A stretch of DNA of 64,000 nt from Epiperipatus broadwayi (taxonomy: Eukaryota; Onychophora; Udeonychophora; Euonychophora; Peripatidae): NCBI GenBank assembly GCA_028023455.1, contig JAQFVV010006271.1, forward strand, positions 5,727,048-5,791,047, in the 5' to 3' direction. Within the stretch, counting starts at the first letter, position 1. Each line of letters begins with the position of its first letter. The notes beneath the pieces were generated by a model. It was not told the origin of the DNA and ran no database searches. It saw only the letters and a list, made by a program, of their open reading frames with translations. A program made the position numbers and the translations under genes. This document shows, in pieces, positions 1-13,721 of this stretch.

Positions 1-1393
1 TCTCCCTTCGCAAAGAAAATTTTTTATAATGTATAAAATATGCAAATGTGAAATCAGACTAAAAATTAGTCTGTAAAAATAAAATGTAAAATTTTCATTA
101 TGTAAACAGTTTATAAGATTTCAGATTGATAATAAAATCAAAATCAATAGTTGAATTAATTAAAAAAACTGTAAAGTATCTTATCAAGGTTGTTTAGCTG
201 AATATGAGTAAAGGACTAAGATAACCAGAAATGTAAAATTAATTAAAAGACAGATTCAAGCCAAGATAAAATAAAACAATAAAATAGTTAAGATATAAAA
301 GTTACATCTTGGTTTTGTTTATCGGTCAGGTTTGTGTTATTGCTATACAGTCTGGTCTGCATTTTGTGATCAAGTTATTCCAGTCATCAATTTATTATTA
401 GTCTGAAATTCAAGTTCTTTCTAGAGAATGCAGAATATTTGTAAATTGTAAATGTAGTTGTAAGCCAATCATTACTGCTGCAGTCAACATTAATGGAGAG
501 GCTGCATATGCCATAGAAGTCTGACAGGGCTTCATGCTCAAAGTTCTCATCCATCAACTATCCCACTGAATCAGGATCTGGAATCAATGCTGAGATTATA
601 AAGTAAAAGCTGCCACATACTCTCTCTCATTATTTGATGTAAACCTGGAAGGAAAGCCCTGGAACCATCAATGGAGATCAAAAAGTCAACTTGTTGAAAA
701 CTGAAATCCTGAAAACCTAGGTAAAGATATTTTAAAATATATTCTGATCACAATCTAGACTCTTTATTTTAAATGAATGCAATTTAATTAATGGACTATT
801 ATAACTATATCCTAAAGTCATTTATATTGTTCTTATGGCAAATTTATTGTGTTAAATTATATTAAATATATGTATGCATAAATAATTAAATATTAATGTT
901 TGCCTTAATTGTTATTTTGCCTATTTTCTCTTTCTCTCTTGTCGCTGCCTCACCAGTAAATTACTATAAAATTATTTTATGTGTTAAATAAATATGCTGG
1001 ACCCTGAAACAGAATGTGAGCTAGTCATGTGATATTTCAAGTGCTGGATTGTAGTTCTGTCATTCAAAGCATGCTGATTATATAACTTATGATTGGCTGG
1101 TGCCTGAGGTTGATCCTCAAAACAAATAAATGCTTTTGATGGCAGATGTTTGAATCTAGCAGCTAAGGTAGGCCATGGCGGAAATGTGATTGTGTTATGC
1201 TTTGCATAGCTCGGTCTGACCATGGGTATCATTGATCACTCTGATATCAATGGTATTTTTCTCTCTGCTTGAAGGACTGGTTTGTTCATGTAATATTAAA
1301 AATATAAAAAGGAATAATTATGTTAAATAAGGTTTAAACCCAATTAAACAACTTCTTTTAAATGGACCTGGTACAATATATATATGTATATAT
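1..1393. other. Gene-free AT-rich stretch
   Basis: No gene or element is recognised here. The only open frame of note is an 82-codon minus-strand frame at 984-1232, which resembles no family I know and has no supporting signals. The stretch ends in a short (TA)n tract at about 1375-1393, which forms the left flank of the LTR copy that follows. Confidence 0.6.
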
Positions 1394-3520
1394 TATAATG
1401 GTCTGAAATGATAATCTTACCGTATCTGCCCTACAAGAGTGCCATCTAGGCATTTGAACCTAGAAAATTTTTAGAGTAGGCAGATACATGCTGTTAAAAA
1501 TCCAACTTTTATTTATTATTTAGACCATTAGCCCAAGTCACTAGCTCAATGGAGATGCAAAGATAATATATATATAACTCGTTTAAAATATAACTTTGTT
1601 TAATTTGTATCTTAAATATAAAAAAATAAAAGCCACTGCCAGTAATTAACACACAAACAACATTTATTTATGCACATATATAATCATTTTAAAATTTGAG
1701 GAATAACGTTTATTATTTTAGATTTTAATATTCTTTTAATTTAAATTATTATTTTAAGATTTTAAATCATCCACACAGATGAATTTTATATTTATTTTAA
1801 GATTGTCGAGTATGAATAAACTACATAGATTTGCATTTGAAAAGAAAATATTCTATCCCTTATTTAACCTTAGGCCAAAAGTTCGCAGTCAAACCGGCAT
1901 CAATCCATCTGATACATTGATGTATTCAATGTAGCATGAAAATACGACAGCACAAAATACCATACTGTCAGGAATGTACATCTGAACAGTATGGTTAGAG
2001 AAGACATTGACTCTCAACCAAACAGGAATGCTACATCTGTCGGCAAGAAGAACAAAAAAAAAACTCCATAGGAAGGGACTGCATTTTCCATCTTACTATT
2101 CCCTTCCATAGGCAAAAAGGGGTGTGCGGCATATAATGGAGATCCTGCATGTAGTGAACCTCATACTACATCTACTAATTACACCAATATATCCAATCCA
2201 TTGACCTAATTTAACTACGAAACAAATAACCTAAGATTACCCTCCCCTAATTAATTAATATAACTTTACAAATCTATATAGCCATTCATGCCCGACTTAA
2301 ATTTAACATTTATATAAGTTCGCACAGATGGATTTATAAAAGTTTGTTTTTTAATGTTGAGCATAGATCGACTACATAGATTACATGCTCAAAAACATTT
2401 CAAAATAAACATAAATGATCAAAATATAAAGTCATTGATGTAATTGCAGAGGGAATTCACAAGAAACCCAATGGCATTCATCATAAGATGCCGCATTGAC
2501 ACCAATAACTAAAAAGACATCCGAATAAATACATTTTAGATATTCAACGTAAGATATCATTATTTACCGAATGTCTATATATTTTAATCAAATATGAAAA
2601 CAAAAACATAATTAAACGTGAACGAATCTATGCAAGCATCAATACTCAACTTAAATTTAATGCATTTAAATAATTTATACAAATAAATATTAATAGAAAT
2701 AAAAAAAATAAAAATGGAAATGATTTTTTTTAAAACTTAAATGTATAAAATCTAAACATTAATTATCAATTTGAAATTTGAAAGTCAGATAAGAGTTCAT
2801 TTTAAAATTTAGGTTCTGAATATTAAAAGCTTGAACGAAAGTTCTTAATTATTTTTAAATTTTATAGTTCATGTCTTACAGAAGGAGAATCATGGTTCCT
2901 GGTGCCAATTCCCACGATGTCTCTATTTGAAGTCTGGTCTGTTGTTCTGGAGGAGGCCTAAGCTGGTTCAATCCTGGTATTACAGTCATTTTATTTGAAA
3001 TAAGTGAGAGAGAGTGACAAGTGCATCTTATCGCTCTTCTCACAAAAATCAAGCTGGAACTCCACTTAATTTCAATATTTTTCCTTTTATAGTACTCCTC
3101 CGGATTCATTGAACATCGTTTCCTGTTGCAATAATTTCCATTATGGTCCGGGCCTTCATTGCTGCTTCTATATTGGACATCTAATTTATTTTTTATTCTC
3201 TTATCTATATCTTTCAACTGACCTTTTTTTCTATAAGAGCCCCAAGGGCTAGTTTGCTTTTCAATTAATTTATAAAACAATCATTTCCATTTACAAAAAT
3301 ATTTTATCTTTAGATCTTGTACTTTTTTAAAAAAAAAAGTACGTTCAAATATATTTTTTTTAAAAAAAGAAAATAATTTTTAAAGTTTTGCATCTGTGCG
3401 AATATATATACGTATACATGTTTAACAACTCTTTAATTTTTTAGCTTTTAGTTTTTATTTACGAACTTAGTTTTTATTTTAATCTTAAATTAATGTAACG
3501 ACATATTTTATACCATTACA
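1394..3520 (-). mobile_element. Solo-LTR-like copy of LTR family A (about 2.1 kb)
   Basis: This segment is a diverged copy of the two long inverted repeats at 43941-46057 and 47417-49515. It shares, in order, the blocks around GCCATCTAGGCATTTGA, CCATTAGCCCAAGTCACTAGC, the AAAAGCCACTGCCAG block and the terminal GTAACGACATATTTTAT block. Read on the minus strand it starts TGTAATGG and ends CCATTATA, so the ends are near-perfect short inverted repeats as expected of an LTR. It sits between (TA)n tracts. No primer binding site or coding region adjoins it, so it looks like a solo LTR. Divergence from the other two copies shows that it is the oldest of the three. Confidence 0.75.
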
Positions 3521-3593
3521 ATATATATATATTGTACCAGTCCATTTACTCCTGTACATATATACACACACATTGAGCATGGAATGCATGTTA
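3521..3593. repeat. (TA)n tract and short spacer
   Basis: A pure AT dinucleotide run is followed by TTGTACCAGTCCATTT, which is the near reverse complement of the AAATGGACCTGGTACAA block left of the preceding LTR at about 1360-1375. The LTR therefore sits at the centre of a small palindrome with (TA)n at its core. Confidence 0.6.
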
Positions 3594-6394
3594 TGTAACA
3601 GAGCAACGATTGTAGGTATTCAGTTAGACACCATCATTTATTATTTTCTAGAATTGCATCATAAAAGTAAATTACTACACTCATACCTTTGAAAGATCCG
3701 GTTCACCAAGACCTTTATGCGCCACCTCTGAGAAAAGATTGCTCCCTCCCCAGAGGGATATGACTGCATAATTTAGATAAGGGTTAGTCCCTTTTTGACT
3801 TAATAAAATCAATAATATAGATGCTTTACTTAATACATCACTAGAAAGATGGATATTCTAACGAATTACTCTATGTCCCGATAGAGATTAATCCCAGGCT
3901 AGCTCATCTACTCTTTATCTCGGGAAATTGGTTTGTTGCTTAGCTAATAAAGGAGGATAAATGATAAAATCTTAACTAATTACACAGCACAACATTGAAA
4001 TTTTAATATTTTATCTCCGCATTTAATTAGCCCTTAATTTTACAATATTACAAATAAATAACAAAAATATATCAATACAAAACACACTATGAAATTTTAA
4101 TCAAAAAAACCCAAGTTAAAATCATTAAATATTTACCCCATGGGATAGGATGGTCTAAGTTTCATCTTCGTTTGCACACTCTACAGCATTTGATAGGATA
4201 TATTCTATACGTGATTTCAATATATATAGGATCCATGGTAGATACGTGTTTCATTAAATAACCCTCTGTCTTTTTCTTACTCTAATAAAGATTTATTATT
4301 TGGTGTTATTATTCAACCGCAATTTATATTTGAATAAGAGAGTTCCTCAATCAATCCTGCCCGTAGCGGATCATCCAAACAAGGAACTAATAGACTTATT
4401 TATTCCCTTATTTTTTTACTATTACTATCACTATTATCCTGCACGTAGCGGATGGAATAAATTTATACTAATCGAAATGAATTTGCGGTAGATTATAATG
4501 TATTGAATCCTGCACGTGGCGGATTAAAAAGATAGAGTTATTTATAAATGAACGCACTCACTCCATAGCCTTTCAAATATCTGGAAAGGTAGATTTAATG
4601 GCCCATTTCTTTATACGATATATATCTTAAAGAAAGAACAGTTATTGACTGTACATTTATCCTCCACATAGCGGATATTTATGTAATAAAATAAAACTAA
4701 AATGGGCAAACAGGCTAATGCCTCCCACTTGTATCTAACTTTACGAGAAATCTACCTTCCTTAAATCATTATTTTAAAACATTCATAATATACTAAAATT
4801 TATTTTGGTAATAAAATCTATTGAATCACGTATAGAAATAATAATAATAATAATAAAATCATTGGTCAAATACATATAAAAGATTACGTAAATTTTCAAT
4901 ATCTGATTATATCTATAATAATAAAAATGAAAACAAATCATTCGTAAAAATATTTAAATCACACACGAAAAAAAATAATTATATTTAGAATTATAAAGGG
5001 TTTTACTTCCCGTAGATTTCATTTTCTTCTGGGCTGAGGGCTTCTGAAGGAGATATATACATCTTGAGCAGGCAACTGAAGGGGTCTCTTCTATGGATGG
5101 CAGGCAGAATAGTTCATAGGCAGCTACATTTTCGAATGGACAGAGAGTCACATAACTTGGTGGTTACATAGGTCTTGAGCAGTGCGAATGCACCGAAGCG
5201 GATTCTCTACTCCATGTTCACTGGGGCAATACTATTCAGTCTTGATTTCCTATTATCAAATGGATCCATGTTAAGATGATTTCCCGTTGAAATTATTATA
5301 TTTATTCTTTAGATAACTTGCGATATTTTTAATAATACTTTTCCATCAAATCTATTTCTTTCAGCAGACTTTTCTGGTCACTTTCCTGATTCCTTTATAG
5401 ATTTCTATTTGCAGGTTTTCTTTTTTTTATTTCTTCGGATTAAGCATACTTACAGCTTGCACTGACTTTGAATTTTTACTGTCAAGTATATATTTTTTCG
5501 TTAACCGATCATCGGCGAAAATAAGTCAATCAGTTTTTTTTTACTGCATGCGTTGAACTCACTGTTCTTCAACTCAACTCAATTCAATCTCCCCAACTGA
5601 CTGAATGAATCAATTAATAATCCCCCATATCACCTGATCAGCACGCACATAAATCCTCCTCATTACAGGGTCCCCTCTACAAACTATTGCTGTTTTCGAT
5701 TTTTTTTAATTAGTTTAATTAAAACTCTTTTTATCTTTTTAAATCTGTTTAGGAATTTTCTTTTAGACCATTAGCAATTTACATTCCTATCCCATGTTTT
5801 AATTAATTTTTAATCTGCAGGTGTCAAGCCAAATGACTGACTATTCATATGCTTTTACAATTTTCTCTAAAAATATTATAATAAAAGAGAAAAGTCACTG
5901 ACTTGCCTGCGGTCATTAAAACCATAATTAACAAAGAAAACAACAAAATTATAAAGATTACGTGTTGTAACAAGGTTAACATTATTTTAAAAATTTTGTA
6001 CATAAATTTACTTTCAACACGTAATCCAAAAATAAAAATTTACATCGAAATTTGATAATTTGAAAATACAACATATTTAGTTGCTGGGTTATTTACATTT
6101 AAATTTCCCAGTATAATTTTATATCCCTTTCTCCATATCAAAAATAACACATTTATTAAAACTGAAAAAAAAAAATGCATTTCACTTTAAATGTATATGA
6201 TTGTACATTTAAAATGTATCGTCACCCTTTAGCTTTTTTAATTTAAAATATATTTCGTGCGCAAACGAAGTGAAAATATATTCGCACAGACCAACCTTTT
6301 ATTATTATTTTTATATATATATATATATGTTTATTCAGGCTGCAACTATGCTTGCAGCCATCTTTGTGGCAGTCATTTAAGACTGACTGTCACA
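3594..6394 (-). mobile_element. Possible LTR-like unit, unclassified
   Basis: The stretch is bounded by TGTAACAG on the left and CTGTCACA on the right, which are near-perfect terminal inverted repeats. It abuts a (TA)n tract at 6395. It also carries four copies of a CCTGCMCGTAGCGGAT-type motif that occurs once in each family A LTR, and a GGGCAAACAGG block similar to one in those LTRs. These points suggest a distantly related LTR. No primer binding site, polypurine tract or second copy was found, so the call is tentative. No protein-coding gene is recognisable inside. Confidence 0.3.
4356..4676 (+). repeat. Four dispersed copies of a CGTAGCGGAT motif
   Basis: Copies of the 16-mer CCTGCCCGTAGCGGAT and close variants lie at 4356-4371, 4438-4453, 4509-4524 and 4661-4676. 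The motif is GC-rich in very AT-rich surroundings. One copy also occurs in each family A LTR (about 2143, 44680, and the reverse complement near 48780). Its role is unknown; spacing is irregular, so it is not a simple tandem repeat. Confidence 0.7.
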
Positions 6395-9300
6395 ATATAT
6401 ATATATATTGTGCCCTTATTTGTAGGTCATAATAAGGTAGAAAGGTCAATTACTAAAAAATTTTAAATTTTAAGTTATGTTTCTATGATATATAAATAAT
6501 AGTAGGATAATTAAATTTTATAGTACAATTTAAAGATGAAAATACCTGGTATATAACAGTGTAATAAATTATTTTAAAAGAAAACAGTTAAATAAAGCTT
6601 AATTATATCCTTGCTTATGGTTGTAAAAGCTGGCCATATAAAATAATACAGCTATAAATAGTTAAAAGGATATTAATAATTTGAATATAATATTTTAAAA
6701 CTAATAAATTAAATAAATGCTAGATGTAGTGTTATAATTATATTTAATAGTCAAAACTAATAGAGTATATTTTAAATTGAACTTTAAAATGGTGAGAATT
6801 ATATTTAGTTCAATATTTTTTAATTATTTTCCAAATTATTATAAAATATATTAGTTTTGGTAATTTAGACCAAGACGTAAATAAAAAATCATCTGATAAA
6901 GTTAGTAAACACGTGACTGTATATTATATAACCTTCACACACACGCTTGTTAGAATAATAATAAAGTTTGTGAATTTGAAACTAAATATGATTGCCATCG
7001 ATCTTAAAAGTACAAGTTGAAATATTAAATATTATTTTAATATTTATTTTAAAGTTCAAATGATTTTGGTAAAATTAAAATTGAATTTAAAAATAATAGT
7101 CTAAATAATATTTGAGACATTACGTTATCAATTCTTTATTTTAAAAGTCTAATCTGTTATAAAACTAAAATGTGTAAATCTGTTCACGCTAAAAAGTCAT
7201 TAACCAATCAACAGAGGTAAATTAGCAGACAAAATATAAGAATTATACGAAGCGGGGGGAGAAGTAATGTGTAAGTGAAAGAGAAAGTAACATATTTTTG
7301 TAGCTGATAACACCGTAGCTAGAAAAGTAATATAAATTTAAAATTTCGTATTTATTTTAAAATTTCTTCTGTAACATATAATATATTTTGACTGCCTCGA
7401 CATGAATTGCTAATTTTAAAAGTTATCTTACCAGGGAATTTTATTCGAATTTAACCAAAAGCCTACAGTAAAATGGAAGTACAAGGAAAAATACCTAAAA
7501 ATAGTGCTAAGGGAAAAATATTTGGAAAGCGTCTTAATACAGCTTTATTTATGCTCAACCAGAAACTTATCATTATAACTCAGAGAAATATAATTGGGAT
7601 GATACATGAAAATCTAAAAGAGAAGTTACTTGTCGTCAGGAAAAAATTATGACGCACAATTTATAAGGCTACTTTAAAGTTATTTTATTCTTCTCTATGG
7701 AAAAATTTAATATGCGTTTTTATTACAAAGAAAAATTATGTAAATGTATAATGAAGAAAGAGTGTTCATCTTTTAAAAAGAAACATTATAAAAATATGGT
7801 ACCTGAATTTTAAATAAAGAAGAAAAAAGTTAAAGAATAATATGAAAGTGCTATTATGTGTTTATAGAAAAGGAGCCGAAAACTCTATCTAATTAAAAAT
7901 ATTATAACGTATTCAATGGAAGAAATGCTTGATTTAGAAAAGATAAAATTAAATTACTCAATGAAAATGGATCCATGGAAACCGGAAAATTACTGAATAT
8001 TAAATAAAAGTACCCAAAAGATGCATCAGAAAAGTCGCGCGGGAAAATATTATCAGACAATATTAAAAGAGAATATCAGAATTAATAATTGTGTTTCAAT
8101 ATTATGAAAACCAAGGATTGTCATCTATGAATATTTATTAAACAGAATAATAATTGTTTTGCCTTAAAATAGAACATTAAGTGACTGAAGAAGAAATAAA
8201 ATATTTTTTTTTAGCTTTAATATGAACAGTTCAAGAAAGTTTGATGAAGAAGTATCGTAAATATAATTTAAATATTTTTTTACTAATTTATTTTAAATAT
8301 AAAATGCTATGTGAGATTAGGGAAAACATATAAACATAATTTTAGTAATATTGAAAAATTAAATATAATAGCTTAATAGAATGATAGAAATATTGTTTTA
8401 AAATAAAGAGTATGTATGGAAATCATATATCTACAAGAATTAATGGGATGGTGAAGCCTACAGAACGCGATCGAGAAGATAAAGATCGTTTGGTAATTTT
8501 GATATTTATTTATAATGCATAATGTATTTTTTTTTAGATCGTCTATTGATTAAGAATGATGTGTGAAAGTTTAAATTCTATGTACACATTTTATACAACA
8601 TTTTGACATATTATGAGATAGGAGTAATTTTAAATATGCATGCAATAAGTTATTTAAAGTATAATTAATAATATAATATAACAGAACAATTGTGTGATTC
8701 TTTTGAACTTTCATGTAATAAAGTATTCAGATATTTTAAAATAGTTTGTATATGATAAATATACGAGAAAAGTAGTAAAAGATTTTCTTAAAGAACAGCG
8801 GTATAGTTTTTTGAAATAAAATGAATTTTATTATTGTTAGAAATGCAGATAGGAATTTGTCGATGTACTGTATAGAAAAATCATGAGAAATAAGATCGGA
8901 TAGTGACTTGGTAGTACTGGAGGAGAGGAAACCAAGATGATGTTTTGTTAAGAAATAGGAAAAATAAAGTATTTGGATCATAGTTAGTTTGTGTGATTTC
9001 AGTATAGCTAACTAAGCCCTATCACTGAACACATATATTTTGGACAGTGTTTTTGCGTATTTTTAAACTTTTTGATGTTATATAAAGCTGAAGAAATAGC
9101 TTTAGCATCACTCCTATAATAGAGGTTGGTAGACAGACAAAGGTCACTCCTCTATAGTGTCTTTAAATTCACTGTGCCATTATTGTCAAGGTTTATGACG
9201 GATTATATTCTAGTTATATTTTTGATCCTGTGCATCTATTTTCGCTATCCTTGTTTCGTGAATCTGCATCGTCAGAAAGATATTTTCAAAGAAATAATGA

Positions 9301-10996
9301 ATAAAATAGAATTGAAGACACGTTATCATTTATGTAAGAATAATTTATTTGCTGGAATGTTTAGAATTGTGTAATTTTAAAAGTGAAAGTACAAAATATC
9401 ATAAAGAGAGAAAGAATCATATAATACAGTTTATAAATTAATTCGGAAACGAATATAAGATTTTAAAAGAGAAATCTAAAACAAAGTTTTTTATTTTAAA
9501 AGGGATAATGAAATTTTAATGTTTTAAATAATATTTAGAAAATAAATATTGCATATTTATTAAGAAAATAATTCAATAGTGTGTAATAAACATATACTTG
9601 TGCATGGTATGTTAATAGTTGTAAATATCATCCGAAGTAAGGCTTAAATGAGTATATTATGACTAATAAACATCGGATAATGAACTATAAAACTTAATAC
9701 CAAATGTAGAAGAATGTCTTTGAATTTATGGGATTCCATACTACTAATATAAAACTAGAATTTTATTATTTTTGTAGAATGTTTACTACGAATGTAATTT
9801 TATAAAATTAAAAAATATGATTTTAATAATAGTAGGGATACAAAGTGTTAATGATAATCCGATAAGAAATTCATTTTGTAACAAGCGAAACATAATAAGA
9901 AATCCAATAATAATAATACTGTATTTTCTTAAGCATTTAAAAGATAAGAGTTAACTAGAAAAAAATAAGTAGAAGTTTAATTTCATTTTATAAACTAGTA
10001 AAATACTTTTGTGATAGGAGAGGAAGGATATCCAATGTACATAATGTAAAATATTGTTATTTGTTTATGTTATTAATAAACTTTGTTGTAAATTTATTTT
10101 AAAGCTTTGTGTCTTCGTTGTTATTTCTCCACATGGATGCATGATATCACAATACATTTATAATTGAAACAGACATATAGTTTTTGCACAAAAAGGTAAA
10201 CATAAAAGTGTTATAATAATTTTTGAGAATTTATTGGTATATTAAAAATTTAAAAGATCATAATTATATCATTTATTGGTCATAAGTCGGTTGCCACAAT
10301 ATTACATTAAATTATATGCTAATGTTGCCACACGTATTCTGTAGTCAGATTATTTAAATACTACCACGTACGTAATTATTTATTTCATTTAGGAAGTAAT
10401 AAGATTATATTATACCATTGTTGTTATTATTATTATTTATTATTGTTAGTTACTGCGTAGTGAATTATGACATAAAATTCCCTTTTCATAGTTTACTACC
10501 GTAATTTTAAATCAGTTAGAGTACAATTTATGAACCTGAGATTTATGTCATTTTATTTATTTTATTTATTTTCTTCATTTTTAATTAATTGAGCTAGATT
10601 CTTATTAGAAAGAATATTAAGACATGATTATTATTTTAATCGTAATGAAAAGAGCTTAGAAAGTCGTAAGAATACTATAAGTTAGTTATTTAGTATAGTA
10701 AAAGGGGGAATAGTGTTCTTATGCCATTGAGATAGTATCATGTGGATAATATCTCAATGTAGTCTATCTCGTTCCCCGTGTCGTCACTCCATGTCTCATG
10801 AAAATAGTAAATAATTGTTAATTCATTTAAAAAATATAACCGTATTTGTATTTTAAGGATTAGAGTTAGTAATCATTTTAATTAATGCTGGATATTTCAT
10901 TAATACTTATTTGTTAGACTGAGCTAGAACCCGTAAAATTTAAATATATTATAAATTTTGGAGAGGACGATCGTGACGGTGGGGGGAAGAGGTTAG
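6395..10996. other. AT-rich stretch without recognised genes
   Basis: A (TA)n tract at 6395-6408 is followed by about 4.5 kb of very AT-rich sequence. All open frames are short and of low complexity, for example 8736-8981 minus and 9126-9374 plus, and none resembles a known protein. A small imperfect hairpin around CATTGAGATA and TATCTCAATG lies near 10723-10757. Nothing else could be identified. Confidence 0.6.
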
Positions 10997-11239
10997 AATA
11001 TATATAGAGCTTGCAAATAATCTCTTAACAAGCTTTGCAGAAAATCCCCAACCCCAGACTGGTTTCTGCTACTGGTTTCTTCATTGAGGTGCTAGGATAT
11101 TCAAGCATTAGTTCTATCCCCAACCCTATAGCTTGAATATCCTAGCACCTCATTGAGAAAGCCAGTAGCAGAAACCAGTCTGGGGTTGGGAATATCCTGC
11201 AAAGCTTATTAACAACTTATTTAGGAGCTCTATATATAA
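10997..11239. repeat. 243-bp near-perfect palindrome
   Basis: Two arms of about 100 bp are reverse complements of one another. Examples are GACTGGTTTCTGCTACTGG against its complement CCAGTAGCAGAAACCAGTC, and GAGGTGCTAGGATATTCAAGC against GCTTGAATATCCTAGCACCTC. The spacer is short, near ATTAGTTCTATCC. The outer ends are AT-rich (TATATATAGAGC and GAGCTCTATATATA). It lies just left of the LTR segment that begins near 11291 and may be part of the LTR or a foldback insertion in it. Confidence 0.85.
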
Positions 11240-12950
11240 CATTTGTAATAAAAGCTTGTTAAATCAGGTCATGTGACATGACTTGATTTCTTTGTAATAT
11301 ATGGATAATGGGATATGCTCATTACATTTTTTTTTATCTTCTCTTTACTTTAAATTTATCAAGTATAACTGAAATCATTTGTAAATTTATGACAGCTTTG
11401 ACCCAGTAATTATACACTCAAGCAGAGGGATAGAATATTAATGACAGATTAGTGATCAGTCATACCTATGACTAGATTAAGACTGCACAAATGCACAATC
11501 CTGATTATAACACCCCTCCATAACTTCTGGAATTATGCCAATCATCCAAAGGCACTTTATTTTTTTTGAGAATCAATCTCAGATGCCATCTTCCAACTAA
11601 ACATTATATAACTGGAATGCCTAAATGAAAGACATAGCAAAACCCAGCACATGCAATTACCCGAGTAGATCCAACACTCTGAACAAAAAGGGGTGTGGAA
11701 AAAGATACAAGGACCCAGCACATTAGTAAAGAGTACATATCAATAATTATCTAATCATGGCAATGCAGGTAAAAAAGAGGATAAACCAAGTAATATTTAG
11801 CACTTTTTATTTCCACCTATGCACACACCAATAGGTTATTGCTTCAATGACACAAATATTTAATATAGTAAAATAAACATACAATAATTACCAAACAATC
11901 TAAATATCATTTAAAAAATAATTATTTCAGTGATTAGGTTCCTTTCAATTCTTACATTTGTAATATTAATAGTTCTTTCTTATAGCAGTCCATTTTTTTA
12001 AAAATAATATCTAGAAATTTATCAACAATGTTAGAATATTTTATATTTTACTCTAATTAACAATTATATATTTTACATATAGTGAGAAGTGAAGCTATAT
12101 TTATTTTACCTAGATTTTTTGACTTGTAGATGGTCATCTATTTTGACACTTGAAACAATCCTTCCATGGTTCATGGTCTTTTAAGTGCTCTTGCTATTCC
12201 TTGTAGCTGACATTTTTTCAGCACTTTTGAGTGACAATAAGAGAGAGTATGCAGCAGAGTCTTATATTATGCATGAGACATTAATAGCAATAGGGAGAGG
12301 TGCTGGGGACCAGGGCATGAAACACATGTAAGCATTACTGTAGTTTTCTTAGCAATACATGTTATACCCTTGCTGACTATTAAACTTTAATAGAAAAATT
12401 TGAAATAACAGGTGTAACTTGATGTAACTGCTAATATAATTTGATGTAACTGCTAATGTCTATCTTCAAATTATCAAGCCACCATTTTTATACTTTACTC
12501 TCCTACTGTTCACTTTTATCAACATTTGCTTTTAGTTTTTGATTAATTGATTACTCTTTTCTTAGATTAATCTATTATTTTATCAGCCAGAAATTTTCCA
12601 AAATGTAATTGCATTTCTGCCAATAAGATAGTTTACAAAGATTACCTTTTATTAAACAATTTATTGTTTATTTCTATTTCCATTTCTATTTTCATTTACA
12701 TTATATTTTGAAATTTATTTCTTTTATAACATTTATTCTTTAATTATAAAAGAAGAGAGCAGATTCTGAATTTTAATTTAAATCAGATTCTCCTTCCCTC
12801 CCCTATCAAACAAATAAATTACTAATTGATCTAATTACTATTATCAATTTTTTAGTTAATTTCTGAAAAATTATTTTCTTTATCTACTTTTCTGTTTATT
12901 TTATTTTCCCCAAACTATGACATGTACATGTAATGCATATATATGTTGTG

Positions 12951-12951
<1 letters not shown>

Positions 12952-13022
<71 letters not shown>
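12952..13022. repeat. (TA)n microsatellite, about 68 bp
   Basis: An almost uninterrupted TA dinucleotide run. It separates the bulk of the left LTR of element B from the hammerhead repeat array and is probably the target tract into which the array inserted. Confidence 0.95.
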
Positions 13023-13024
<2 letters not shown>

Positions 13025-13305
13025 AAACAAAACAAGTTATAAATTTCATTAACTTGCTTATAGCTTGCATTTTATGATCACTAGGAGCTTTACCAATATT
13101 TCCATAAATGATATATATATATTGCAGAGGCTTTTATTATATGGTGAAACTGAACTGTTTTCACTCCCATATAACTGTCTAGTTCATTTAACTGGATTTG
13201 AAGATATTTACATATCTGAAAAATTCACACTTGCAAGCTGATAGAAACTTTTTCATAAATGCTGAGTTTTAGAATCAGTGTTTAGATCTAGTTTCTAGTC
13301 CCTAC

Positions 13306-13352
13306 CCTTCACTGATGATAGCCAATTAGCTTGAAATCAGCTGATCTGAAGG
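13306..13352 (+). ncRNA. Type I hammerhead ribozyme, core intact (array A)
   Basis: The motif reads stem I strand CCTTCA, core CTGATGA, stem II AGC-loop-GCT, core GAAA, short stem III ATC...GAT with a 4-nt loop, cleavage base C at 13346, and stem I strand TGAAGG. All invariant core bases are present. Stem I has 6 bp. Stem II is short (3 bp plus a T-T mismatch next to the core). The weak stem III is typical of hammerheads in repetitive animal RNAs, which may act as dimers. This is the only one of four in array A with an intact core. Confidence 0.85.
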
Positions 13353-13674
13353 TGGAGATAATAAAAGAGATATTGAATTGGTAAAGCTCCATCTAGTGAT
13401 CATAAAATGCAAGCTATAAGCAAGTTAATGAAATTTATAACTTGTTTTGTTTATCATAAATGTACCCTTGAAGGTTTTTGCAATGATATATATTGCAGAG
13501 GCTTTTACTATATGGTGAAACTGAACTGTTTTCAGTCCCATATAACTGTCTAGTCTGTTTAACTGGATTTGAAGATATTTACGTATCTGAAAAATTCACG
13601 CTTGCAAGCTGATAGAAACTTTTTTATAAATGCTGAATTTTAGAGTGTGTTTAGATCTAGTTTCTAGTCCCTAC

Positions 13675-13721
13675 CTTTCACTAATGATAGCCAATTATCT
13701 TGAAATCAGCTGATCTGAATG
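13675..13721 (+). ncRNA. Decayed hammerhead ribozyme (array A)
   Basis: Same layout as the copy at 13306, but the first core reads CTAATGA in place of CTGATGA, changing the invariant G5. Stem II has also lost pairing (AGC against TCT). GAAA, ATC...GAT and the cleavage C at 13715 remain. Self-cleavage is not expected. Confidence 0.8.

Noticed and set aside
984-1232. 82-codon minus-strand open frame
   Set aside because: No recognisable family, no splice or start context, and length within chance expectation; not reported as a gene.
2876-3280. 134-codon minus-strand open frame
   Set aside because: Lies wholly inside the family A LTR copy. The equivalent regions of the other two LTRs do not encode the same protein.
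8736-8981. 81-codon F/I/L/S-rich frame
   Set aside because: Low-complexity product of AT-rich DNA.
10703-10776. Hairpin with CATTGAGATA and TATCTCAATG stems, outer GGGGGAA with TTCCCCG
   Set aside because: Stem of about 10 bp with no known RNA family and no repeat elsewhere in the window; kept only as a remark.
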